13,169 bases of DNA, taken from the NCBI GenBank assembly GCA_900539345.1, contig UQBS01000069.1, forward strand, positions 1 through 13,169, written 5' to 3'. Below are positions 1 to 9,000 of the stretch, one piece after another. The notes below the pieces were generated by a model, which did no database searches, was not told where the DNA came from, and worked only from the letters and a program-made list of their open reading frames with translations. A program made the position numbers and the translations under genes. Source of the stretch: an uncultured Coriobacteriaceae bacterium (GTDB lineage Bacteria > Actinomycetota > Coriobacteriia > Coriobacteriales > UMGS124). The first letter of the stretch is position 1, and each line of letters begins with the position of its first letter.

Positions 1-80
1 ATTCAGTTTAGGGCTCGTCGTGCGAACGGTAGATACTTCTACCCAAGCGGGCTTGTGGGATGCTGTCCGCCGATTGGTGG

Positions 81-109
81 TCGACAACAGGGGCAATGAT
101 GCGCATAAT
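81..109 (+). promoter_or_regulatory. Putative aspA promoter
   Basis: A sigma-70-like promoter: -35 TCGACA at 81-86 (5 of 6 to consensus), a 17-bp spacer, and -10 CATAAT at 104-109 (5 of 6). Transcription would start near 116, leaving a leader of about 70 nt before aspA. Seen by eye; no start site is known. Positions 1-80 hold nothing I can identify. Confidence 0.6.
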
Positions 110-185
110 GGCCGCGTAACAAAGTTGAAACATTCCGACGAGGCGGCCCATTCTGCGGTCGCCTTATCCTTCAAAAGGAGACGGT

Positions 186-1652
186 ATGAGCCAGGACATT
201 GAGAGCGCTAACCCCACCACGATGCAGGCAACGGTGGAGGCTCAGGCCAATGCGCCCGTTACGCGTCGCGAGCAGGACTCGATCGGCGAGATGGATGTTC
301 CGATTGATGCCTACTATGGCGTGCAGTCCTTGCGTGCGCAGCGCAACTTCCCCATTACCGGTCAGCCCATGCACCCGATGTTCATCCGTAACCTTGCCCT
401 GGTGAAGAAAGCCGCGGCCATTACCAACCGCGCGGCTGGCAGCCTTGAGCCGGAGAAGGCCGCAGCAATCATTGGAGCTTGCGAAGAGGTCATGGCTGGT
501 CGTCTTGCCGATCAATTCATCGTCGACAACATCCAGGGCGGCGCTGGTACAAGCGCAAATATGAACATGAACGAGGTGCTTGCGAACCGCGCGGGCGAGA
601 TGCTTGGCGACCCTCTGGGCCATTATGCGGCAGTGCATCCCAACGACCATGTGAATATGGCTCAGTCCACCAACGATGTCATTCCCACCGCTGGCAAGCT
701 TACGGTGCTCGACCTGCTTGGCACGCTCCAGAAGAGCCTCGAGGCCCTGCGCGCTGAGCTCGACCGCAAGTCGGACGAGTTTGACGACGTGCTCAAGATG
801 GGTCGCACGCAGCTTGAGGACGCCGTGCCCATGCGCTTGGGTCAGACGTTCCATGGCTATTCGTCGATGGTGGCGCGCTGCGAGGAGCGCATCGCCTCGG
901 TGAAGACCGAGATGTGCGCCGTGAACCTGGGCGGTACCGCCATTGGCACCGCTATCAACGTGCCTCCGTACTACCTGCGCACGATCGTGCCCAACCTTGT
1001 GGCGCTTACGGGCTACCCGCTGCATCAGGCGGCCGACCTGTTCGACGCGACTGAGAACCTTGACGCCTTTGCGGCGGTTTCTGGTGCCGTTAAGTCGTGT
1101 GCGATGTCCATCTCGAAGATGTGCAATGACCTGCGCCTTCTGTCGAGCGGTCCGCGTACGGGCTTTGGCGAGATCAACCTGCCCGCCATGCAGAACGGCT
1201 CCTCGATCATGCCTGGCAAGGTGAACCCCGTTATCCCCGAGGTTGTAAACCAGGCCGCATTCCTCGTCATGGGCAACGACGTGACGGTCTCGATGGCCGT
1301 TGAGGCAGGCCAGATGGAGCTCAACGCATTCGAGCCTGTCATCTTCCGCGCCCTTTTCGAGGAGATTGACGTGCTGCGCAACTCCATCGACACGCTCACG
1401 GTCAACTGCATCGCCGGCATCACGGCCAACCGTGAGCGCTGCCGCGAGCTCATGGAGATGAGCGTGGGCGTGGCCACGGCGCTGTGCCCCTACATCGGCT
1501 ACGCCAAGGCTGCCGCAGTTGCTAAGGAGGCCCTGCGTACCAAGCGCAGCGTGCGCGAGCTCGTCCTCGAGCAGGGTCTGCTTGATGAGGAGACCCTCGA
1601 CGCTGTGGAAGACCCCTACTCCATGACCGACCCCGCAGCCGCAGGGAAGTAA
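186..1652 (+). CDS. aspA: Aspartate ammonia-lyase (aspartase)
   Basis: Cytoplasmic enzyme that deaminates L-aspartate to fumarate and ammonium. The 488-residue protein is full length (E. coli AspA is 478). It belongs to the fumarase/aspartase superfamily: the signature loop GSSIMPGKVNP is at 338-348, with S340 the expected catalytic serine of this family. The other conserved blocks are GGAGTSANMNMNE in the first third and HPNDHVNMAQSTND from residue 151. Its opening DAYYGVQSLRA matches AspA rather than fumarase C, where the two families are otherwise hard to separate. The first 22 or so residues are a low-complexity extension relative to E. coli. The start is supported by AAGGAG at 175-180, 5 nt upstream. 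It has its own promoter and terminator, so it is probably monocistronic. In an anaerobe it likely supplies fumarate as electron acceptor or degrades aspartate; that role is inference. Confidence 0.96.
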   Translation: MSQDIESANPTTMQATVEAQANAPVTRREQDSIGEMDVPIDAYYGVQSLRAQRNFPITGQPMHPMFIRNLALVKKAAAITNRAAGSLEPEKAAAIIGACEEVMAGRLADQFIVDNIQGGAGTSANMNMNEVLANRAGEMLGDPLGHYAAVHPNDHVNMAQSTNDVIPTAGKLTVLDLLGTLQKSLEALRAELDRKSDEFDDVLKMGRTQLEDAVPMRLGQTFHGYSSMVARCEERIASVKTEMCAVNLGGTAIGTAINVPPYYLRTIVPNLVALTGYPLHQAADLFDATENLDAFAAVSGAVKSCAMSISKMCNDLRLLSSGPRTGFGEINLPAMQNGSSIMPGKVNPVIPEVVNQAAFLVMGNDVTVSMAVEAGQMELNAFEPVIFRALFEEIDVLRNSIDTLTVNCIAGITANRERCRELMEMSVGVATALCPYIGYAKAAAVAKEALRTKRSVRELVLEQGLLDEETLDAVEDPYSMTDPAAAGK

Positions 1653-1696
1653 ACAGGCAAGGTCGTGGCCTGACTGTACGCACGGTATAAAACTCG

Positions 1697-1740
1697 AACG
1701 CCCCCGAACCCGTGAATTACCTGGGTTCGGGGGCGTTTTT
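1697..1740 (+). terminator. Rho-independent terminator of aspA
   Basis: A perfect 15-bp GC-rich stem (1697-1711 paired with 1723-1737) with an 11-nt loop, followed by a T run at 1736-1740. It begins 45 nt after the aspA stop. The minus-strand operon ends at 1758, so the genes converge here. Read on the minus strand, the stem is followed after four bases by TTTTA, so it may also terminate that operon, less efficiently. Confidence 0.92.
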
Positions 1741-1757
1741 GCTTGCTGTATTCGTGG

Positions 1758-3674
1758 CTAACCGGTAGTGCAACCATCTAGGCAGTCGCAGAAGATACTG
1801 GGGCTAACGCGGGCCATGCGGATGCGGTTTTCGAGACCGATTCGATCGATTTTTACGCCCAATTGCTCTGCTTGCGCGCAGGGTATTTTCGTGAACGATG
1901 TGAAGATGGCGGTTTTTGTTGCCTTACCGAGCGCGCAGCATAACTTGCGCGCGTAGGCGGCTCGCGCGTTGTCGATGTCTCCTGGGGGAGTGATTGTTTG
2001 GTTGAAGAAACCATGCTGGGGAAAGAAACCATTCACGAAGCCGGTAAAGATTATGAGCTGGGCAGACAGCCCGCACATTCGATTCATCTTGCCAATGCGG
2101 ACAGATACTCCCTGCTCAGAGCCGTCAGCATCGTCAGACTCCCAGCCAAGGTTACATGACATCTTGTTAAGGATGCGCTCTCTCAACGCCTTTGCTGTAT
2201 CGTCAGGATTCGCTCCAGAGCAAAGGCGAAGCACCATAGGCGGGATTGGCTCGCTGGGTCCGTAAAGTTCATTGGTCAAAGTGCGGAGCAGGTGGTCGCG
2301 GGTCATTCCGTTGGTGCGTCCAAGCAGGGAAATGCCCATGCGATAGGCGTGAACCATACGTTCTGACATAACGCCTGGTTTGTTTGATGCAAGAATTTCA
2401 TGCAAGCGCAGCCCATTTTTGATGGCAGCTTGTGCAATGAGGGCAATCTCGCCGCTGGCTGCGAGGGGCTCGTCAAATGCACACCAGCTTCGCCACGCAG
2501 TGTCATCGTCAGGGCTCCCTGCCAGAAGAATGGCTGTCAGGATTTTGAGGTACCTGGCGTCGTTGGACGTGTCGATGTTGCTTTCAGCTAAGCCGGTCCA
2601 CTGACAAGCGATGTAGCTGCCGGTGCCCTTTTGCTTCAAAGCATGTGCGATTCGCGAAGCCCAGGTGTCATTCGGAGATGCAATATAGATGGCCTCCGGC
2701 GAGGTGCTGTTCTTAATAGCGCCGGCTACCAGGTCTGCTGTCGTTTCGATTTCGCAATCAGCATTGGACAGAACCTTAATTGCCACAGAGCCTGCTTCCT
2801 GCGGTGCATCGCTGCTTTCTTTGATGAGGCAAGGTTCGAGTCCTGCCTCAAGGCGCACAGCATTCAGTGCCAGGCCAATTGCTCGGGGCCCTTGGAATTT
2901 GTCCAGGTCAACAATATGAGCTTGAGGATTTGCCCTCAGAAGTTCTTCGGCTCCGCGAGCATACGGGTACGACTCAAGCATCGGTTCGGTTGGCGCGGTG
3001 GTATCGACTGCTACATAAAGCGAGTTGTGCGCAAGAAGTTCGGCCATCACTTGTGACGCACGGCTGAGATACTGCCAGTCATCGACGAAGACATGGGCAT
3101 AGTGAGCTGCATCCTCGGTCAGTGCAAGGTAACGGGCGGCATTCGCAGAAATCTGCTGCTCCAAGAAGGCACCTCGCAGCTGCAGATTGTCGCGCAGGGT
3201 GCTCATCACGGCCTGCTCGTCATCATCCATGAGAAAGTCTGGATGGTCGTCGGAAATCTCGGTCATGCTTCTTTTGAAGAATGAGAACATTCCTGCCAAG
3301 CGATCGATTTCAATCCCACTCATCTTGAGGTCTTCAAAGAGAACGTCTTCCTCAAAAGGCATCAGGATGCGGGGGCCGTGGCCAAATAGTGCGATGGCAG
3401 CCGGCTGTGAAAGCAGTTCCAATGCGAGCTCTCGTGTACTTGCTATACGGACATTTTCCGCTCCAAGACGATTGGAGAACGCATGAGCGGCATCTGGCGT
3501 TGCACAAAGGACGAGAATGGACGATGGCGGGGTTCCCTGAGCGAGCAGACCGCGTACTGCCTCGATGAATTTCTGGGTTTTTCCACAGCCCGCGGTACCG
3601 CGGACAACCGTCAATTTGTCAATGTGAGGCATGGCTATTGTTGGGATGCCGTCGACCTTCTCGCGCTTTGCCAT
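1758..3674 (-). CDS. P-loop ATPase, degenerate UvrD/Rep-like (SF1) protein
   Basis: Not recognised as a named gene. The 638-residue protein has a Walker A motif GTAGCGKT at 26-33, then ILVLCATPDAAHAF at 53-66, which resembles SF1 motif Ia. HVFVDDWQYLS at 194-204 occupies the place of the DExx/Walker B motif but reads DDWQ instead of DEFQD. The GDxxQ of motif III is absent (YVAVDTTAP at 220-228). GLSAQLIIFTGFVNGFFP at 535-552 resembles the KGLEF-type motif V block of UvrD/RecB proteins. The arginine-rich YVALTRA motif is unrecognisable. No nuclease, zinc or membrane segment is visible. ATP binding is likely; helicase activity is doubtful. The start at 3674 is set by GGGAGG at 3680-3685, which touches the torD stop; the frame is open upstream but would overlap torD. 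It is the last gene of the molybdoenzyme operon, 10 bp after torD. GC looks lower than in the structural genes. A role in maturation, regulation or DNA repair is open. Confidence 0.82.
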   Translation of the reverse strand: MAKREKVDGIPTIAMPHIDKLTVVRGTAGCGKTQKFIEAVRGLLAQGTPPSSILVLCATPDAAHAFSNRLGAENVRIASTRELALELLSQPAAIALFGHGPRILMPFEEDVLFEDLKMSGIEIDRLAGMFSFFKRSMTEISDDHPDFLMDDDEQAVMSTLRDNLQLRGAFLEQQISANAARYLALTEDAAHYAHVFVDDWQYLSRASQVMAELLAHNSLYVAVDTTAPTEPMLESYPYARGAEELLRANPQAHIVDLDKFQGPRAIGLALNAVRLEAGLEPCLIKESSDAPQEAGSVAIKVLSNADCEIETTADLVAGAIKNSTSPEAIYIASPNDTWASRIAHALKQKGTGSYIACQWTGLAESNIDTSNDARYLKILTAILLAGSPDDDTAWRSWCAFDEPLAASGEIALIAQAAIKNGLRLHEILASNKPGVMSERMVHAYRMGISLLGRTNGMTRDHLLRTLTNELYGPSEPIPPMVLRLCSGANPDDTAKALRERILNKMSCNLGWESDDADGSEQGVSVRIGKMNRMCGLSAQLIIFTGFVNGFFPQHGFFNQTITPPGDIDNARAAYARKLCCALGKATKTAIFTSFTKIPCAQAEQLGVKIDRIGLENRIRMARVSPSIFCDCLDGCTTG

Positions 3675-3679
3675 GTGTG

Positions 3680-3685
3680 CCTCCC
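3680..3685 (-). promoter_or_regulatory. Ribosome binding site deciding the ATPase start
   Basis: GGGAGG on the minus strand, 5 nt before the ATG at 3674. Its last base overlaps the TAG stop of the torD-like gene (3685-3687), so translation of the two genes may be coupled. It argues against the longer open frame that starts at 3809. Confidence 0.75.
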
Positions 3686-4428
3686 TAGATGACAGCTTGC
3701 TTGTCGTCTTCGGTTGCCGTGCCGAGCAGCTCTCCGAGCAGTTCTTGTTCCATTTCCAGGTATCCCTCAGTAAGCGAGGCGAGCCCCTTGTAGAAGGTGG
3801 TTTTGGCAAAAAGGCGCATGTCAGCTGTCATGAGCGGAACCCAGTTGCATAGGTGCTCAGTTAAAAAGCCTTCTTGCGTAGCGAGTAGAGACTCGGCGTT
3901 ATTGAAATCTCCGATTTTGACGGCGTTGGCAAGCTTGTCGCAAAGGAACTGCATGAACTCAAGTTCGAGGGCGACATGGTCCTCGTCGTCGTGCCAGTCA
4001 ACACTGCGGTTGAGCCCTTCGCTGCGGTAAATTGCCAAGACTTCGTCGCGGGCATCTTGCATGCGCAGGCGATTCTCGCTGGTGTAAACGCTCTCAAAGG
4101 GATAGGCCGCCGACTTGCCGTCGGTGCCCTCGCCGATAAATGCACGCACGTAGTCGCGCCGAAGCTCCAGCTCAGTGCCGGCGGTCATTCCCCCAAGGAA
4201 CTTGCCGATGGCACGATACCCTTCGTCCATGAGTGCGTTGCCTGCTTTGGCCGGGAAGCGTGTCTCCTTGAGTTCCTGCAGGAATTCCTTATCGACCTCG
4301 ACACGATAGAGACGGGAAAGAAGGCCGTATGTCGCCGCGCGACGATGAGCGGTTTGACCAACGAGGTCCCATACCTGGGTTTCTGAGGGAGCTTCGACTT
4401 CGTTCCCCACAACTGCGTTCTCAAGCAT
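3685..4428 (-). CDS. TorD/DmsD-family molybdoenzyme chaperone
   Basis: Cytoplasmic chaperone expected to bind the Tat leader and apoprotein of the molybdopterin oxidoreductase and hold it until the cofactor is inserted. The 247-residue protein is helical and shows the family's conserved blocks: RDYVRAFIG at 91-99, YPFESVY at 109-115, and EDHVALELEFMQFL at 149-162 (the family's PDH-hxxEL-FM box). A late HLCNWVPLM at 192-200 also fits. TorD proteins are usually about 200-230 residues, so the length is normal with a somewhat long N-terminus. The frame stays open to 4569, but GGAGG at 4434-4438, 5 nt before the ATG at 4428, makes this the best start; an ATG at 4440 lacks a good site. It is fourth in the operon, 37 bp after the winged-helix-like gene and 10 bp before the ATPase gene. 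The exact TorD subtype is not determinable by eye. Confidence 0.9.
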   Translation of the reverse strand: MLENAVVGNEVEAPSETQVWDLVGQTAHRRAATYGLLSRLYRVEVDKEFLQELKETRFPAKAGNALMDEGYRAIGKFLGGMTAGTELELRRDYVRAFIGEGTDGKSAAYPFESVYTSENRLRMQDARDEVLAIYRSEGLNRSVDWHDDEDHVALELEFMQFLCDKLANAVKIGDFNNAESLLATQEGFLTEHLCNWVPLMTADMRLFAKTTFYKGLASLTEGYLEMEQELLGELLGTATEDDKQAVI

Positions 4429-4465
4429 AGCGTCCTCCATGGGTTGATGGGTCAGGTTGGTGGTC

Positions 4466-5212
4466 TTACATGCCTGCGACTGGAACATCGTGGAGCATTT
4501 CGAGGCCCTCAAGGCCAGTTTCGGTAATATGCCAGCCAGATTGCCAAGTAACTGCACCAGCAGATTCAAGGAAGGTTACAAAGCGGGAAGCGTAGCAGCG
4601 TGGGCTTTGCACGAGAGGGTCATTGACGATCGCATTGTCGAGGGCGGGCATCGCGGCGCCCCCGTCTTCGGCGCACATCGTGAGAATGAGCTTGTACACA
4701 GGTAGGTAGTGCGCGTCTTTCTCAAACAGCTTTTCCACTTCAGAAACCGGGTCGGTGCTGGACATCGCCTGCTTAGCATCGTCGGTTGTGATGTAGTGAA
4801 GTTCGGGGAGCTCAACGGGTTCGAGATACTCAACGCCGTCTTCCACAACTACTCGCGGCTCGGGATCTTCCTCGGGGAAGGGCTCGCCCTTATCGGTGAC
4901 CTTCTGCAAAGCGCCAGCTCGTTCGAGTAGATCGCAGAAACCTTCCGGTGAGTACACAGAGCGGTGGTTTGCCGAGAGTCCCTCTATCATCTCTTGCACT
5001 GCGGCGAAGGGACACGGCTTTTTGTCGCATTGCTCGAGGATTGCCTGAAGAATCTGCCGGTGCGGTTGCATGCGTTCGAATAGCTCGGCAATGCGTATCT
5101 GTGGCGGGCGTTCATCATCGTGGCGTGTCGTGTGGATAGCGGGTCGTACTGGTGCACCGGCGTCTGCTGGCTCCCCTTGGTAGATTCCGGCGTGGATTTC
5201 GTTGGGTTCCAT
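4466..5212 (-). CDS. Unrecognised protein with duplicated winged-helix-like unit
   Basis: I do not recognise this 248-residue protein. It carries two similar halves. Residues 52-103 (from RQILQAILEQC to LLERAGAL) resemble residues 171-221 (from PVYKLILTMC to FLESAGAV): both contain a helix ending in Cys, a VYSP or VQSP turn, and LE-x-AGA. Each is followed by a possible wing and a Y/H-IT turn (YITT at 140-143, HITETG at 228-233). That is the general look of winged-helix DNA-binding or protein-interaction domains. The linker at 106-138 is acidic and proline-rich. There is no signal peptide, membrane segment or metal-binding Cys cluster. TAAGGAG 5 nt before the ATG supports the start. It is third in the molybdoenzyme operon, between the iron-sulfur subunit and the TorD chaperone, so a regulatory or maturation role is plausible but unproven. 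Confidence 0.8.
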   Translation of the reverse strand: MEPNEIHAGIYQGEPADAGAPVRPAIHTTRHDDERPPQIRIAELFERMQPHRQILQAILEQCDKKPCPFAAVQEMIEGLSANHRSVYSPEGFCDLLERAGALQKVTDKGEPFPEEDPEPRVVVEDGVEYLEPVELPELHYITTDDAKQAMSSTDPVSEVEKLFEKDAHYLPVYKLILTMCAEDGGAAMPALDNAIVNDPLVQSPRCYASRFVTFLESAGAVTWQSGWHITETGLEGLEMLHDVPVAGM

Positions 5213-5275
5213 GACCGCTCCTTAATGACTTCCCCTTGCGTGGCACTTTGGGCATCCTGTGGCGTTTTTTGCTGG

Positions 5276-5337
5276 TTGTCGGCGCGTTCATCGGGCGGCG
5301 TGCGCACAGAGACGTGGCCAGATGAACGCGCCGGCAG
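5276..5337 (-). promoter_or_regulatory. Inverted repeat / mRNA hairpin in operon gap
   Basis: GGCGCGTTCATC at 5281-5292 pairs perfectly with GATGAACGCGCC at 5321-5332, leaving a 28-nt loop. One more pair (5280/5333) and two after a mismatch extend the stem. There is no T run on the minus strand after it, so it is not an ordinary terminator. It lies between the iron-sulfur subunit gene and the downstream accessory genes. Confidence 0.6.
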
Positions 5338-5340
5338 GAT

Positions 5341-5371
5341 GGGGTTGCGAGCACGGTGGGCTCGCAACCCC
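5341..5371 (-). promoter_or_regulatory. Strong hairpin just after the ferredoxin-subunit gene
   Basis: A perfect 12-bp stem (5341-5352 with 5360-5371) and a 7-nt loop, 26 nt after the TAA of the iron-sulfur subunit gene. No T tract follows in the direction of transcription. It may protect the 3' end of the structural-gene mRNA or cause partial attenuation before the accessory genes. Confidence 0.65.
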
Positions 5372-5397
5372 TATTCGCCGCACTGTTACGCGCGGGC

Positions 5398-6060
5398 TTA
5401 CTTCACGAACTTAAAGTCAAGGCCTTCCCAAGTGGTCTTGTCAGCACCTTGCCATTGCTGCTTGCGCAGGATGTAGAGACTGGTGGGACCGTTGCCGCTA
5501 TCGGGTAGGCTGTAAACCTGAGACTCGTCGAAATCTTGGAGGTACTCACCCAAGGTTGCTCCACGGGGCCCCCTGAAAGACTCGATGCCCTCGTCCAGGT
5601 CGCCGTACCAGCGAGCCATACCGCAGCATTGGGAAACACAGCGCGGCAGCTCAAACTCGCCGGATTCGATTTCGTCGTGACAAAGGGTGCACTTCTCTAC
5701 GACATTGGTCTCCTCGTTGAGGTAGCGGACCTCGTAAGGGCAAGCCTGAATGCAGAGCTGGCATCCGATGCACTGATCGGCGTGAACTTGCACGGTGCCG
5801 TCGTCGAGCTTGACCGAGGCGCCCGTGGGGCAGACCTCGACGCATTGAGGATTCTCACAATGCTGACACGTGACGTTCAGGAAGTACATGTCGACATCGG
5901 GCCAGTTGCCCGAGCCGCCCTCGATGGGGTAGGGGCCCACGCGCAGCGGGCGGCACCAAACCTTGCCGATTGGCATGGGGTGCACGACCTTGCATGCCAC
6001 CGTGCAGGCAAGGCATCCGGTGCAGCGGTCGATATCAGTGACGATTGCCATGCGAGACAT
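5398..6060 (-). CDS. DmsB-like ferredoxin subunit, four [4Fe-4S] clusters
   Basis: Electron-transfer subunit of a DMSO-reductase-family enzyme, passing electrons to the molybdenum subunit. The 220-residue protein has sixteen cysteines in four groups: C13/16/19/23, C65/68/73/77, C97/100/103/107 and C124/127/141/145. This is the usual arrangement of DmsB/NrfC/PhsB proteins, and the length is typical. It has no Tat signal, so export would be with the catalytic subunit. The start is fixed by AGGAGG at 6068-6073, 7 nt upstream; an ATG three codons in is less well placed. The gene is 18 bp downstream of the catalytic-subunit gene and clearly co-transcribed. The C-terminal 70 residues after the last cluster hold no domain I recognise and no membrane helix. 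The sixteen cysteines all look intact. The usual gene symbol dmsB would imply a DMSO substrate, which the sequence does not show. Confidence 0.95.
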   Translation of the reverse strand: MSRMAIVTDIDRCTGCLACTVACKVVHPMPIGKVWCRPLRVGPYPIEGGSGNWPDVDMYFLNVTCQHCENPQCVEVCPTGASVKLDDGTVQVHADQCIGCQLCIQACPYEVRYLNEETNVVEKCTLCHDEIESGEFELPRCVSQCCGMARWYGDLDEGIESFRGPRGATLGEYLQDFDESQVYSLPDSGNGPTSLYILRKQQWQGADKTTWEGLDFKFVK

Positions 6061-6078
6061 ACTGTGTCCTCCTTTCGA

Positions 6079-9000
6079 TTAGAAGTTGTCGGGGCAGACG
6101 CCGGGTCCGCCGATTTGCCAAGCCTTGAGGCGCGGGTCGTCGGGGCTGGTAATGATTTCGTTGCCCTGATGGTCGCAAGGAACGGGGTTGCCAAAGGGGG
6201 AGTTCTCGGCGGTTGCCTTGTAGACCTTGACGGGAAAGGTGCGCACGTTGGCGGAGCCGTTGTAACGGTCCTGGCATTTGCGGTCAGTAATGCAGTTGAT
6301 GCAGGAGAGCTCAAAGCCGCCGCCTGCCTGATCGGCGAATTCGGGATACCACCACTGGTGCTCGCAGTTGATCGTGCCGGGTGCGATGCCGTAGTACAAA
6401 TCGACAGTCTGACGAACCTTGCCCCAGGGAGACTCAATCCATGCCCAATCGCCCTGTTTGAGGCCGAGTTCGTCTGCCGTAACGGGGTTGATTTCCATGC
6501 GAGGAACGGGCCAGAGTTCGCGGCACCAAGGAAGCTGGCGATGCTCGGAGTGGAAGTACACAGGAATACGGCGACCAGTAATGCAGGTGATTGGATACTC
6601 TTCGTATGTCTCGGCGTCGGCTACAGGGCCATGTTCGGGCTCCTGATAGTAAGGCAGGGCCTCGCTGGTGAACCCTGCGGCCAGTTCGGGGCCGGCCTCG
6701 CCGTTGGGGTAGAACGACTCGATGGTGGTGTTCCAGAATTCGTGCTTCATGGTCGGGGTCACGAAGCCGGGGATATTGATCTGGCCCATGTAGGGCTGCT
6801 GGTGCATGCCGGGGCGGTACGCCTGGCCAGTCTCAAAACGGCGGAAAGTGCCCCAGTCCTCGGGGACCATTTCCTTCATGTTCCACCAGCCATGCTCCTG
6901 GAACGCGTCGTAAAGCTCTTGCCAGCTGCTGAAAGGCACGGAGCAGGAGGGGCCGAACAGCCAGTTTTCGAGATAGGCGATTTCCTTGTCGGCACCAGAC
7001 TTCTCGAGCCAGGGATCGTCGGCATCATAGAAGGCGTGGACGTCGAAGTACTTGGAGAGCTCCATGAAGTACAGCGGGTCGGACTTGCACTCGCCCGGGG
7101 GCTCGACGGCGCGACACCCCAGGCCAAAGGCGCCCTGAGAACCCTGAGAGACACGCCAGGTGTTCATTTCAAGCCAGTGACAAACGGGCAACAGGATATC
7201 CGAGCAACCAGAAGTCGCGGAGTGCCAAAGGTTCGCCTCGAAGCAGAAGTCGAGCATGTTGAGCGCTTCCCAGTTGTAGGTGGCGTTCGCCATGTTCATG
7301 TGGTCGCCGGAGCCGATCATGCCGCCGTGGATCTCGTAGGGAGCATCGGGCTCGCGGTGTGCGCACTCCATGACCGCGTTTGCATCTGCCCAAACCTGAT
7401 ACCAGTTGAGCAGGGGCATCTTTTCGTTGCCTGCCATACGGTTGAAAAGCTCAGGGCTGGGCATGTTCTTGAATGAATCGGGACCGGGCAGAAGGACAGC
7501 ACACATGTCGCCGGCATCGGTCCAGCCGATGGTGGCGCCGCGCTGTCCGCCGGGGGTGTCGATGGCACCGACCATGGCGCAGGCTGCCATGATGGCACGG
7601 CAGTTCTGCGTGGAGTTGCCGGCGTGCTCGACGCCCAAGCCATAGTTGATGCCGGCGTTGGGGATATCGGACTCGACGCGGGTTGCCCATGCAAGGCAGG
7701 CAGCTTCGATCTTTTCGGCATCGACGCCGGTGACCTCGGCGGTATGAGCGAGGTCCCACTGCTCCAGGTACTCGCACCAGATATCCCAGACCGGGCGGGC
7801 GGTGTGGACGGAGCCGTCCTTCAAAGTGACCTCGAACTCGCCATTGACTGCAGGGTCGATGAGCGGGTTGAAGTCGGAGAGGTCGGCAATCCAACCTGCG
7901 ACTGCGTCATAGCAGGCATTGGAGGTGTCTTCCATGCGGCCCTCGGTCTGAGGCGTCCAGGTCTCTCCCTCCCAGTGGGCGTCAGCTGGGTCTGCTTGCC
8001 AGTAGGTCCAGCGCTGATTGATGGTATCCCAGACGATGTAACGCATGGGATTGCCATCGCCCTCAATCTCCCAGTCGACCATCTTAGGATCAATGTCTGC
8101 CTCGCTGATCAAGCGGGTCTTGAAATCCCAAGGGCTGCTGTAGCGCTGAGTGACGCGACCATAGCCAGCAGGCTCTTTGTCCATAACAACCATGAAAGGA
8201 GCGTTGGACCAACGCTTAATAAACTTCCAATCGACCAGATCATGATCGAGCACGACCTTGCACCAGCCTAGTGCCAGAGCGGCATCGGTGCCAGGGCGAA
8301 GGTTCAGCCAGTAATCGGCCTTGGAACCCAAGTTGGTCTTGCGCGGATCGACGGAAATATATGTGTCGGCGGCGCGGGCAACGTCGGTAATCATACGGGC
8401 GGAGTCGTCGTAGTTCGAAATCGACTGCTCGGTTGCCCACTGCACGAGCACGGGGCGGTGAGCATCGACATCGCTCCAAGACCAGGCTTCAACGTTGTCG
8501 AGGGCGGACGAGAAATGGCGCGGGCCCTTGCAAACCTGATAGGCGGCCACGACATTGGGTGAACCGAAGAGCTGCAGGGCCATGCCGGCATCGGACTGCA
8601 TGCACCACTGGCGACCGGTGCCGCACCAGCTAAAGAGCGACTCGGGGCCGTACTTTTCGCGGATTTGCATGCAGTTGTCCGCGATAGTTTGGTATGCCTC
8701 TTCCCAGGAGATGCGAACCCAGCCGGGGGCGTCCTCGCCCTTGGGGTTGGTGCGCTTCATGGGATACTTGATGCGGTCGGGGTGATAGCATGCCTGGATT
8801 GAAGCCTGACCCTTGGAGCAGTGGCTTCCCATCGTGGAGAAGCACGAGTCGTCGCCCTCGGTGCGGATGACCCTGCCGTCCTTCACATACACCCACACGC
8901 CGCATTCGGACTTGCCGCAGCCACGGCAGCAGGAGCGAATCTTCTTTACGCCCTCTGCAGCGGAAGCTGCTTGTTCGGCGGTTTCCTCGCCGAGCGCATG

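Noticed and set aside
20..202. A short plus-strand frame before aspA
   Set aside because: It spans the aspA promoter and ribosome binding site and overlaps the aspA start; it has no good ribosome binding site.
171..1025. A 284-codon minus-strand open frame opposite aspA
   Set aside because: It is antisense to the conserved aspartase sequence, is His/Arg-rich and matches no family.
4429..4569. Longer torD-family protein starting at 4569
   Set aside because: It would overlap the preceding gene by about 100 bp and lacks a ribosome binding site, whereas the ATG at 4428 has GGAGG 5 nt upstream.
5536..7476. A 646-codon open frame on the plus strand across the two oxidoreductase subunit genes
   Set aside because: It is antisense to two genes with clear cofactor motifs. 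Long reverse frames are common opposite GC-rich genes, and its translation shows no recognisable domain.
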